Shown in pieces: positions 40,322-52,343 of a stretch of 64,000 bases of DNA; the stretch's first letter is position 1, and the number at the start of each line of letters is the position of its first letter. The translations under genes and the position numbers were made by a program. Source of the stretch: Fasciolopsis buskii (taxonomy: Eukaryota; Platyhelminthes; Trematoda; Plagiorchiida; Fasciolidae); assembly GCA_008360955.1 (NCBI GenBank), contig LUCM01009864.1:489755-553754 (forward strand), given 5' to 3'. Under the pieces are notes generated by a model that saw only the letters and a program-made list of their open reading frames with translations, had not been told where the DNA came from and did no database searches.

Positions 40322-40375
<54 letters not shown>
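40322..40375. repeat. perfect (ATT)18 microsatellite
   Basis: Eighteen uninterrupted ATT units, 54 bases, the longest pure simple repeat in the window. The lack of interruptions suggests a young, length-variable locus. Confidence 0.98.
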
Positions 40376-43300
40376 GGAACTAGATTACTTCCGAGAATGT
40401 TCCTAATGCTATGCTTTAGGAGGACTTAGTTGTTTCTACTTATCTTCTGCTCAGATCTTTACCTTTCATTTAACGAGGCACGAGTAAATAGTAACTATTC
40501 ATTAAGTTGGTAACGCAATCATGAACACAAATAAATCTTGTCTATTAGTGCATTTTCATTTACTCTCTGTTATTCAGTCGAATTTATCCCATGCAGGTTT
40601 CACTTGAATTTCCAACAAATGTGCATGAAACGGTAGCTTTTCTGTCCCACTCTGCTTTGGTTCAAAAGTTATTTTCTTTTTCTTCTGAAGTACGCCTTAC
40701 GGTCATAAAAGAAATGAGTACATCATTAATTATAACTGCCGGTTACGAGATATTCAAATTCAGGAAGGAATAGAAGACGGAGCGGTTTTTGAAAATCGGC
40801 CCGGTTAAACGATGATGAGTAAAGTGGAAGGAGAAGGACCATAGTAAATGTAATCACACATTGTTTGCCTTTTACGTTGCTCGAAATGTCTCACCATCTT
40901 TCGCAATTCATATAACTGGGTCCAAGATCTGGAGGATGTTTGAACTAAATAGGATAAACTGAAAATCCCGGTCCGAGCATTGGCCTTTTGCTTTTTTGGG
41001 TGATAGAAAAAATCAGACTTGCTTAATAGTAAATATTCATTCACGGAAGTTGGGTAGCCATGGGTGGCTCTGTTATTAATCAGTGCACAGTAATAAACGA
41101 GCAAATTTAGGCGGATGGCATGTACAGTCGATTCGTAAGCCAGACAAAACCATACCGGTTACCCGATCCCAATGAGCAAAGTTTGAATCGAAAAAGGTTA
41201 TTCTGAGTGATACGGAATACGGATAGATCCATCCATCCAAAACAGTTGACTGTTCATGGAAGTGAAATTGAGCCGACTTTCGGATACCACGGTCAAGATT
41301 TAGCACGGCAATTTTTAGTTAAATGAGCTGGAATTGAAAAGAACCTTGAAGAATGCAGCTGTCAGTGACCAACACGTCAGCTCATTGTCACATCCACAAT
41401 AAATCAGGCGACAACTGGAAGGAGTACAGTTTTGTTCTGGTGTGTTAGGAGCATTGTTTTAGGCTAGTTCATCGATTTGTAAAAACAAGGCAAGCGAACA
41501 AAGAAAGGCGAAATAATCAGCCCAAAATTGGAGCTCAACTGTTCCTCTGAGAGTACGGCAGTTTCGAAGAAGCGACTTTATTCACGTTAGAGATGAATAA
41601 GCATGTCGGATGTCATCAGAACCATGGTTACTGAGGACTCACGTTGGTTAGTCATTTGGCTGATACCAAGTGCAAGGAAAATTCGTGGTTGATGCGACAA
41701 AAATACTGAAATAATGGTAGAAGTTAGTCAAAAGTTTGTTAGGCCAGAAACTGACCAAAGGTTGGTGAAGTTTCCTTTATCGTAATGTGTTAAAAATTCT
41801 ATCTTTTGTTGTTAAAACATGGAGCACAGAACGACGTAGACAGGTGTGAAACTTTCCTCGGTTTAAGTAACCAGATAACGGTTGAACAGTGTTCATAATG
41901 TGAATGGGAAAAGTAAGATTACTTCACAAATTCCAACCGGGTTATAAAATCACCAAGTTTCTCAAAACCAAGATAAACGGTTGAAAGACAGTCAGATTTT
42001 CGTGACTTGCTCGCCCCCCTTTTCCCTGTGTGAATCCCAGCATAAATTTCGAGGTTGGGCAAAATCAATTCATATTTGGAATTCCCTGTTTCTTTTGACC
42101 TGACTGACTTCAGCAGAGGACAACAATGGCAGTATCACAGAAGCTTCGCATTGCAAAGAAAGTCAATAAACTCGGCGCATTTTTCCACGCCAGTGCTGTT
42201 TCAACCACTATTTTAGTCAGGCTAATATGAGGACAATCTTACGTTGGATGCACCAAGTTTCGGTACATGAACATGATCCATCTAGTAGGCGATTTGAAAA
42301 TAAATGTCTTGTCGACTCTTTTGTCTCGCACGTGCGGATTAAGAACGAGATAAACAGTCTAAAAACGACAAACATTTCGAAAAGGACAAGAACGGTCCCC
42401 GCTAATTTCAGAATTCTTGCATTACACTATTCTTCCTAGCCGGAGTAAGTTTCACCTCTAATTCTAGATTCACGTGACCAGTTCAGGTGTCTAAAATGCC
42501 AGAAAACGAACTTGTTTAAGGTCATATGGCTTGTCTTCTCAAACCTAGCATGCACTCCTCCAGTTTACCATATGTTGAATTTCGTTTATACCGGACTGTG
42601 AAAGTTAATCAGCAGTAAATACATGATCAGTAAATTCCCTTAGCTTGATACAATTTTACAGCTAATTGTTCCTTCGGGGTAAGAATCAGACAAATCAGAC
42701 CATGAATGGCTTCTAATTCAAATGATAACAGAAGAGGTCGTGTAGAAGCCCATAAAAGAACATGGAAATTGAAGGGGAATAGGATAACAAGAATGGTGCC
42801 TGGCAGCCGGGTTCCAGTAGAGCGATCAGATTTTATTTGTTTCCAACCTAACCCAGTTTACCTAAGCAAACCCCAAGCGTGAATAATCAAAAGACGCTGA
42901 CAAACAAGGAAGGTTATCCAGTGAAAACTCATTATTTTATGGTCTAAATTTATCATTCTGAATAACAACTTGGTATCCAAGACACCGTCAAATAATCATG
43001 CATGTCTGCAACCGAATGCATCTTAGCAAAGTTCCTAGAAGGCTTTAAATGCGCGTCTCATCTAGCCAACCTAGCTGAGGGATCACATACAACCATTCCC
43101 TGTTTTTAATCTTGTTCTGTTAAAGCTGATATGAAACAGATCTGCAAACACAACGATTACCGCGTGACTCGTTCTAAAGTAAGAAGTATAGCACTGAGTA
43201 ACGGCTCAGGGAATGTTCTAACACAGCGCCTCTAGCTTAATAAACTACATTAGTTGCGGAACTTATCGGTTGTGGTAACACTCATGTAGCATGCTATGGC

Positions 43301-43721
43301 CTGTTTTCCGTTCCTCCGTCAAATTGGGAGAAGACACATGAAGGCCACTGGTGTAGTGTCATCGGAAAACGGTTGGACTTGATTGGAAGCAGTTGACAGA
43401 AAACTATCAGTGAACTAAGAGCATGATAAAATTTACATGAAAAAATGGGAAGAGGATCCGTCATGAATTTGCAAACAGTTATCCTGATATAGAGAGCTGA
43501 AAATAACCCGGTGTCAGTCTCATCAATGTCACTCTGATGAAGTGATCAAATGTCACAGTCAACTCCCCGTTTGTGGTGACGAGGACAAAGATTTGTGAAG
43601 AAGTTGTTTAAGCGATCCGACATGCACAAAACCACTGAAATCATTGTGAGTCGGAAATCAGTAATGATGACACTCAGTTCGGTCAAGCCATTTTGGTGAT
43701 CTACAGGTTGCATGCTGAACT
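40376..43721. other. unassigned stretch
   Basis: No gene and no recognisable repeat. Frames reach only about 100 codons (40805-41104, minus). Confidence 0.5.
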
Positions 43722-43800
43722 TTATATGTATATATATATAGTTCACTTATCCGGATACTACTTACTGCATCTATATATACATATATATATATATATATAT
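43722..43800. repeat. paired AT-alternating tracts
   Basis: Two runs of alternating T and A (43722-43740 and 43771-43800), each with one G or C interruption (ATGTA, TATAC), flank 30 bp of ordinary sequence. The runs can pair with each other, making a potential large hairpin, and are probably prone to slippage. Confidence 0.9.
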
Positions 43801-43888
43801 CGTTCGAACATTCTGTCATTAGGAATATTCATTAGTTAAACTGGCAATTAACGGACAGCACTCGTGTCCATGTCAGAAGAACTATCGT

Positions 43889-43918
43889 ACTTGTCAAGCT
43901 TATTTTCGCTTGACAAGT
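43889..43918. other. perfect 11-bp hairpin, 8-nt loop
   Basis: ACTTGTCAAGC (43889-43899) and GCTTGACAAGT (43908-43918) pair exactly around TTATTTTC. It lies 88 bp after the AT tracts. It has no coding context. It could be chance or part of a foldback element. Confidence 0.8.
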
Positions 43919-44367
43919 CAGATTTCATTTGTGCATTTCATTCAACACAATACCTTGATCAGATATGTGGTGCTCTGTGACTTCGAACATGCGCAAAGTA
44001 AGGCAGCCAAGTGCGCAAAAATAATGCAGCCTGTTGGCGGTAAACAGCTGTAATATCCAACCACAATACATCCGTGCAACCTTACTTTGTCCAAAATAAT
44101 CCGGAATCCTGATTAGTGGAGACGCGGAGTTCCCGGAAGCATTCTTCGGTAGTTACACGGTGCCAGTTCTCCGCCTAAATTATTCGAAAAAGCTCAAATT
44201 GGTCCTGTGCGCAACTTTTGCTTATCTCCACTTTCACATGTCTTTCAACCGCAAGACAGATTTCATGGGGCACACACACAGATGGCCGCCTTTGAGAGAC
44301 ATCCTTAGGTGTTACTTGCTACGGGATACATTCATTATGTATAATCATCCGGCTGTAAACTGTCGTT

Positions 44368-44450
44368 GATCTCGGCGGGATTCGAACCTACGGGCGGAAG
44401 CCATGCATGAACTTGTACTGCATGTGTTTCACCATCTGAACTACGAGGCC
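44368..44450 (-). mobile_element. tRNA-like sequence (tRNA pseudogene or SINE head)
   Basis: On the minus strand 83 nt can be laid out roughly like a tRNA. A 5' arm GGCCTCG pairs with the 3' arm CGAGATC with one mismatch and one G-T pair. TAGTTCAGATGG (44432-44443) fits box A, and GGTTCGAATCC (44378-44388) is a perfect box B. The middle is odd: CATGCA and TGCATG make a stem with an 11-nt loop instead of the standard anticodon arm, and the D and T stems have mismatches. A functional tRNA is therefore unlikely. No SINE-A or SINE-B tail follows. Confidence 0.5.
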
Positions 44451-47400
44451 TCATCGAAAGGTGTACACGCATTTCACCAATTGACCTACAATTACTCAAG
44501 CAAATTGCCCCGGCAGTTGCTCCAATATGACCACTTTGAATCAAACATAACCCACCAGTCAGAATTCACGTGCAAGACCATTTTCAAAACTTACTTTGGC
44601 CCTTTTACGGCTGAGGGTTTCCGCTTGCCAAACAGATGGTCAGTTCTGTCAAAATCAGAGTGCAAACACAGTGGTAGTAATTTTTCACCGCAAAATGCAT
44701 GGATTTGCCGTAACGGCTGGCAACCAAACCCCGCAGTCTGAAGGTGTAACTGTTTCGTGGATTTATCTGTTCGTTGTTCCATGCCAGTGTATCTCAAACT
44801 TTTCTTCTGGTTCCCACAAAACTCTGCAAAAAGTGAACGTGATGTTATCTGTTCACTCATTTGTTTGAGTTTTCCTACCATAATGATTGCACACAGCTCG
44901 GCACGGAATATTTCATACCCAGCGGCGGATTAGTAAAATTCTGTTTCTTCCCTAATAGTACCACGGTTTATAGTGGTCCGGAAATCGGAAATTCTTCCAG
45001 TCTGCGTTCACCGAATGATAACTGGGTGTACCAATCATATTTGGTCTGTGAATACTTGGTCGTTTGAGAGTGCTCATTCATACTTTCTCAAGAACGAAAC
45101 GAGTGTCAATACATAGTCACGAATAGCCGCTGTTAGTCCATTCTTCCGGTTTCGAACCAAAAGTTGCCCACACTTTATCCTACATTCACGTGTGTCGGCA
45201 GTATAAGATGATTTTTTCTGAACCCTAGATATTCCGCCTCTTGGACATTTCATAGGTTCAGCTTTTCATTTAGATGTGAACAGATTTTTCCCACTTGGGT
45301 CACGTTATCAATGTCCCATTTTTGTGTTGAAATATGTCTGTACTTTGGGATTCCACCGTGCTGGATATGTGAAATCTTTCAGAGAAATCTCAGTGTATTT
45401 TGTTCGAGGGAACGCACTCCTCATTGTTTGGACACTTTAGATAACTAGGTGTTTTGCGTGGGATTTAAACTTGACTGCATCGTCGCTGTACACTATCCTC
45501 ACTTGAACGGAAATGTGTTACCCAAAAGTTAGCTTTTGACGATGATGTACATGCCATTCGAAATATTCAATCTGTCGCCATCCGAATAACAACACTTCTG
45601 AAATTAAAATTCAATATTATTTCCAGGTGAAGATTACATATTCATATATAGGGGATTTGAAAATGGGTTCTTCTGGGTTCGAGGCCTATTGCACCAGATG
45701 TTTCATTAGGATGGCATCATTCCTGAGAAGCACGTGCAATTGTGCTATAGGTTCTGATCCATACAAGTTCAGTTGGCGTGCTGTGCACATTCACAGGTTG
45801 TTTTTCGGCGGTGGTAGCCGTGTGCGTGTTTGTGCACATTCTCGAGGGCCTCAGTGACATGTACATGTTAAATCGGCTAGAAGTTCAAGTGGAACCGAAA
45901 ATGCCGGAAGAACACGATTCGGTCCATTCACTTATCCTGTTCGTTTTCTCCTACGGTTTTCCACCAGCAATATCAGAATGAGCCGAATGAGGTCACGCCT
46001 CAAAATTGTTAAGGAGGAACGAGGATAACCTGTTGTCTAACACTGCAGAGGGAATTTAAAACCCAGTCCCCTTATCCCGGGGTAAACAGATTAGTGATAC
46101 TCACCAAACAGAACATTTTCAGTGACCCTAAAAGAGATAATGTAGAAGCAGAGCAGCTAAAGATTACTTAGCACGTGTAATCGGGACCGATTTACCTAGA
46201 GCGACAGGGTTGACAAGCATGCTTATTCAAAGTAGATGTGTCAGACAGGTGCAAACAAAAAATGTGATCAACTTATTGCAAAGTAAGAGCGCATCAATAC
46301 AAACAAATCAGTGAATAGTGTTTGCGACCGGTTGACTGACCATTTGAGGATGCATGCATACGTGTAAGTAAGAAATCAACCAGCACAAGTCCACCGAATT
46401 TCACCAGCTAACAAGAGTAAACAAACTAATCAACTGTTATTTACACTCGACAGATTCGATAAAAGTTCATTTTATTCTACGAGAGTCACAAAAATAACTT
46501 TCCGTCAGGAAAAACTACAACAAAAAGATCCGAGTCATTTAGACGGCAGCCAGCTTCTGTCATATCTGGCGTGTATTTTTGATTTATATATGCATCACGA
46601 GCCCCTCATGGGAATGATGCTAGTTTGCCTAGCTGATTCAATTCGGAGTTCGTTCTTCACGCCTAGAACTCTGGTCATCCGATTGGGGCGCTTCACTTTT
46701 TCCCACTTAGAAGACGGTCAATTCGATGATTATCGAGCATGGAAAACGCGGATAGGAACATTCACGTTGCGTTCGGCCACTTTCATCTTCGTCAAATTTA
46801 TACTAGCCATCTTTACACAAACCAACCGCCCAAAGGGTAGTGAGAAACACTGATGTATGCCTAGTCTCACGGATTTAAGTTCATGAGAAATGGTCACCGA
46901 TGCTGAAGATGCCATGCACAAAGAGATTAACGCGTTCCACAAAATGTTGTGCTTATCTGATGATCACAAGCTTGTGGCTTAATCCTAGTAAAATTCACGT
47001 AACCCAACCACACGGGAGTCTAGTGTGCATTTCGAGGGATAACAGGGCATGCGTCAACCAATAAAGCGGTGGAGGACAAAATTCAGCAATACTGTCTGTT
47101 CGAAGTTTGATTGAGTGACGCCCTACTAAATGGGATTAGTCGACTTAACAGAACCAAGAAATTCCTATTGGGAAATAGTCAAAGTACTGTAGTGTTCAAT
47201 GAGCGTGAATGACTCAGAATCTGTGACGTAACATACGTTTCGTTTCAGATTTGACAGTTTTTGAAGGCATCATGCAAGCCATGGTCAAGCGGCCAACATC
47301 ACAAAATTTCAACCCCTAAGTTCTCCACGTGCTAGTCCACTGCTGGCACCGACCTCTTTCATGAAAATGATTTACCCTGTTGTTTGGTAGATTAAAAAAA

Positions 47401-50359
47401 TTAATGACAAAAGATGAAAGAGCAGACAATATACGGGGCCGATTTGACGATATCCTTCAACGTGATACTTGACCCAGGCGTATTTGCACATGAACATTGG
47501 CAAATTGATTTGCTCTGCTACGTGGTCAAGGAGCGAATGTGAGAAGAACAGCAGACAATAATGAACACGATCGAAACTGGACAAAAGTAGAAGCGGCAGA
47601 ATCCGGAAAGTCGTCCCGAAATCGAAATTTCTTGTGCCACAGAAAAAGAATCTTATACGAGGTTCCAAATCACTGAGATCAATGAACATCATTTTGCCTG
47701 GTTATCAACAGACGGTTTACTTGATCGGCTAGCATAGGAACAGCATATTTAATTCAAGGCTCGTTTTTTTAAACAAAATTACCCCGTATTTTTTTCATCT
47801 AAACGCTGACGCCATGTAGTCGCTTGTGAAGATTGTCCTAATCATGATTTGATCGTTTATGAAATTCAAGAAACGAAATCGTCAACGATTCGGTTCTTTC
47901 TCTAACTCGATGGTAAATGTCCTGATCAGGTGACCGGATATGTTAGTGTTCGGTCAAATTGTCCGCTGATGACCAACGTTTATGAATGCGATAGGGTAAA
48001 TTTAATGATTAAACTCGGTACTTATATGTGCGGGACAGCATGGATCATTGGCTCCGACAGTCGTATGAGAGTAATTAAACCAGTTTTCTCTACGGTTTCA
48101 TATCGAAATAAATGTAATGGAAATAGTGGCAGAAGTGATTTAAGAAAACTGAATACAAATACCGTCTTTTAAAAAGGTGTGCGGCTTTTCCACTGGTCCA
48201 CATGACTGTCACGGATGAATTAGGTTGAAACTGTAACTAGTTCTATTTTTTTTCCAATCGCTGGCATCATACAAGTAGGACCAACTATTGCACTTTGCAT
48301 TTCAGTCTTAGACCCACTGTACGGAAATCGAGATGCGTTCGCATAAATTGCAACTCGGAGGAATACCATTTTTGCGAGTGTCTCTTCAAAGATGCTCAAC
48401 TTTCTTGATATCTGACATTTCTGATACTATCTAACCCATACAAAAATGTGTAAACCTTCCATGTGCAAGGCAAATTTTGTGGTAGTTAGCAGCACAATTA
48501 TTTTTGAACCTAATTTTTGATTGAATTAGAAACAGTTTTATCAATTTGACAAAATGTGGATAGAAATAAAATATAACTCTTATTCTTTGCTATCATGACC
48601 ACACGTATTACGTGGTCACAGGACTAAACTAGCACAAGATGGTGCTTAATGAATTAGTTGTAAGTAACCACAATGTAATTAGCAGCTAATTGCTTGGTTT
48701 GTGCTTCTGTGCATATTCGCCAAACGTCACAACTGACAATGGGTCTTGGAACGGGATCCCAAAATAAGATCAAACATAACCATTTAATCTCCCAACTTAG
48801 AATGAAAAAAAATGTTCTTTGTTCCAATATGTCCGACTCGATTCTCTAAGCTAATAGTTTTATCAGGCTAACATCAAGTGTGAACTAAGCAAACAACGAA
48901 CATTTTCTGTCCGAATACGTTCAATACCCGTCTGCTTTTGCAGTTTCTGGACAGTGAACATTTGGGAGATGCACAACATTCAAAAAGTTATGTCTTGCTT
49001 TTCACAACAAAAGCAGAAATGCATGCGTGGGCAAACGAATCAGGAAACGATATTCTTGTTCTTTTGCCAATTTACGTAGATAGGACTCCTAGCAATCATG
49101 TGTAAGTCCTACATGGATAGTTAAATGCATATGCCAGATTGGATAACCAACCAATTAATTAATATCCACATATGGAAGTATACTCTATTGTGTGCATCGG
49201 GATATTCTATTGAAATGCCTGAATCCACCGTTGGTATGCGTACAGTAGTAACCGGTGATAGCAATCTATCAAGACGAATGGGAAGATTGTTAAATGTCCT
49301 TATCCCTCCAAACGCCTGATTGAATCCGGTTTTAGAAATCTGATTTGCCGGATAGAATGATGAATGAGATTAATGAGGGCAAGGAACAAAACCATCCTGC
49401 CACCGGTTGCGAACAGGTTCCTATCAATTTAGTCAAATCGAGGTGAACAAAGCACAAGTTGAACAAGAGCCTGGAAGTAAAAATTGTCTTACTAAGGTAT
49501 AACAAATTACGGCTATTATTTTAATTCTCAAACGCGGGGAAACCATAGCAAACTTATCGTTTTTGTGTGATCTACGCTGAATTTTGTGACTTCCAGCCGT
49601 TTCCGTTTTCTGTCAAGAAGACAAATGACAACAGTGGCGTCAAACCACACCTTAACGTCTCCATGACTTTGGGAAAGGTCCGCAAGCCCAAAATGTTTGA
49701 ACAAAAAACAGTCTTAACGGCGACTATGTTAGACCTCAATCGTTGACCACCTAAACCGTCTCTATAAAAATAGCCTTTAACATAATAAAATGCAGTCGCT
49801 TCAGTTTGTTCTATTTTGTACAGTAAGTAGAATTCGGCTGATTTCTTTTCATGGCCTCAAGTAACAACTTGATGATGGTTACTCCACAAGCAAATGCTCA
49901 CATTGCCTGCTTTTCAGCTGAGTTTCGCCGGGAAATACGTTATTGAAGCGTTATCTGAGTGAACAGCGTACGCTTAAATAAGTGTTTGCTTCTGTTCCCT
50001 GAAAACTCTGTCATTCTGTATAGTGGCGCTGTATCCAATATGCAACTGCTTATCTCATCTTTGAAACGCCACAACTTAAAACACTATGACCGATTTATTG
50101 GACAAATCAAACAGACCACGGTCAAAACAAAGCCATTTTTCAGCTTGCCAAATATGTTTTACCGAATTCGAAGTACTTACAGCAAAATACCCGATCGTTC
50201 GGCCCTTCGATATGGTCGCTTTTACATTTAACATTTCTAAATTGAAATTCGTTCTGGCTAGCGCATCTGGATACAAAATTGACCGGTATCAGGTAGAAGA
50301 AAGATATGAACACTTAACCTGTGAATAATAACCACTGGAGCATTCGAATGTCGCGTAAT
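44451..50359. other. unassigned stretch
   Basis: No gene is supported over nearly 6 kb. Frames of up to 112 codons (44403-44741, which overlaps the tRNA-like DNA) lack recognisable domains. A 7-bp stem lies near 48597-48619 (TGACCAC with GTGGTCA). Confidence 0.5.
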
Positions 50360-50430
50360 CTGGTGACCTTGGACTCGAACCATGCCAAGCAGAACTGTGA
50401 TCCTTAACGGTTATTCAGCCATTTAGTTGT
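50360..50430 (-). mobile_element. tRNA-like remnant with intact box B
   Basis: On the minus strand TGGCTGAATAACCGTTAAGG resembles the box A and D-arm of a serine- or leucine-type tRNA, and GGTTCGAGTCC (50371-50381) is a perfect box B at a suitable distance. The acceptor ends do not pair, so no working tRNA can be proposed. A SINE head or tRNA pseudogene is more likely. The sequence after box B does not match SINE-A or SINE-B. Confidence 0.45.
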
Positions 50431-52319
50431 CTGTCGATAGCTCACCTTGGTACCCTGAGAAGATCAATGAAATTACAATTGGCAAGGTGAATAACAGGTT
50501 TGAAAATAATCTGTTTGTCTTCATTCATAAAGTGGTCGCCTGCTGAATGGCGCTTATTTGAACTGTGCGAAAACTGAGAAGTGAGTCGCACGCAGAGGGT
50601 TCATTTAATTGCATCTATTTCTGAAGTGATTCCCTCCTTGATTTTTTTGACGAGATCCGACGACGAGACCAGAAACCGGGCAGTAATGGGAGATTGATTG
50701 TACAATTTCAGCTGAGAATATATTACCAATAGTAAATTTTTGACTTCATCATCCATTCCCTGGGAATTCGCGGCCTACTAGCCGAAATGCTTTCCGCTAA
50801 AACCTGACAAATGGATATTTTTATCGATGTTTGTTAGTAGCAGTTCGAACCCTTTGCCCAAAGGCTAGCAAAAGGATGATTGCTAAATCTTGGTGGACTA
50901 GTGAAAAAAATGACAGTCAATCACGCCCACCTCGTTAACCACAGAATTTATTCCTTTGACAGTTTTCATGGCTTGTCGGTGGAAGCAAATAAAGTGGCCG
51001 TTTTGATGAAAATGAGGAGAAAAAATGAGAACCATTTTTTGAGCTTCCTTAAGAAAAGCGTGAATAGTTAACTGACCGATATAAATGGATTGACTGTTTC
51101 CTTGCATATTTGCATTCAATTCCGGCGCTAACAACAACTTAAATCGTTCACAAGCAGTGATAAAACGAATTTCACGAAGGCATTTAAATTCTAGGATAGA
51201 GTGTTCAAGACCTCTCACCTGTGGCCAATTTCCTATTCGGTCCTCCTTCACTGACCGCAACTCGATCCGGAAGCGTTGCGCTGGTGCCAAATAAAATTGA
51301 ATGAATTAGAGTTATTTCAATGGTTGTTTATTCAATAATTTTTATGTCTGCCATTCTACTTTTCTCAGGTGGTTAAAATCCAATCTTGAGGCAAATATCA
51401 TACGTTTCAGTGGTCTCTATTTTGCTTAAACCAAAGTGAGCTGTTCCGTTTTTGACTCTAGTATTCAAAAGACGCTTTTGTACTTATCCGCTCAAAAACG
51501 GGCGATTATTTTGTTGAAATTTTAATCTTTTCATTTTCTCCTTTTTCAAAGCCGTCTGCCATAGTCTGTTGCATTTTGGTCGAGGCGGACAAGCAAGTAA
51601 TTCGACAAATTAATCTGATAGTCTATTATGGTTAAAGGAATTGTTTGTTTCGCGGTCAGTTAGTGAGCCGCAGTTACTCTTGAGTTATCTCCGTTTGGTC
51701 GGTGACCTGTAGGAGTGCGCGTATGCGAGCGTAGGTCCATGCTGCCTCTCCCAAAACGAGCCAGTCAGGAAGGCCATGAATGACATGACAGACTCTTACC
51801 GCGGCATATCGCGATCTCCAAAGGCAGATCCGCTGGACAATGATGCATCCATAATTACCGAGCTTCAGTGAATGTCTACCCTCCGATAATAGGAAACTAA
51901 TTTGCAAAAACCTTGTTATTTTCGTTGGGAGATACGTGAACAAGCCGAAAGATTTTCGAAGTCACGATCACAAGCTGACTGATTTTCGGACTTTTTTACT
52001 TCAAAGGTTATTAATCAATTGTTGGGAGAAGACTAGTGACGATGTTCGCGAAAATGCTCTCCTAGGCTAAATAAAGACAAAATCTTAGTTTTCTTTGCAA
52101 CCAGTCAAGAACAGCAAGCGTTGATTTCGAAACAGCAATTGACAGTGTGCTATTAAAATCGAGCGCGAGACAATCAAACGTGCCGAGGGAAGGCTTTTTC
52201 GGACAACCAAACCAGATGAGCCGCATATAATGAAACGGCAAACTTGTGCTTTTTCCCCGTTTGTTTTCAACCAGCCTCTTAAGCGGTTCTCCGTTAGATA
52301 CCTGCATTCCTAGTTCACC
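50431..52319. other. unassigned stretch
   Basis: No gene is supported. The 130-codon minus frame at 50898-51290 is polar and unrecognised, with an overlapping plus-strand frame. Confidence 0.45.
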
Positions 52320-52343
52320 ATATATATATATATATATATATAT
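52320..52343. repeat. AT microsatellite
   Basis: Twenty-four bases of pure alternating A and T. A 127-codon minus frame (52062-52445) runs through it and translates it as alternating Ile and Tyr, a simple-repeat artefact. Confidence 0.95.
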
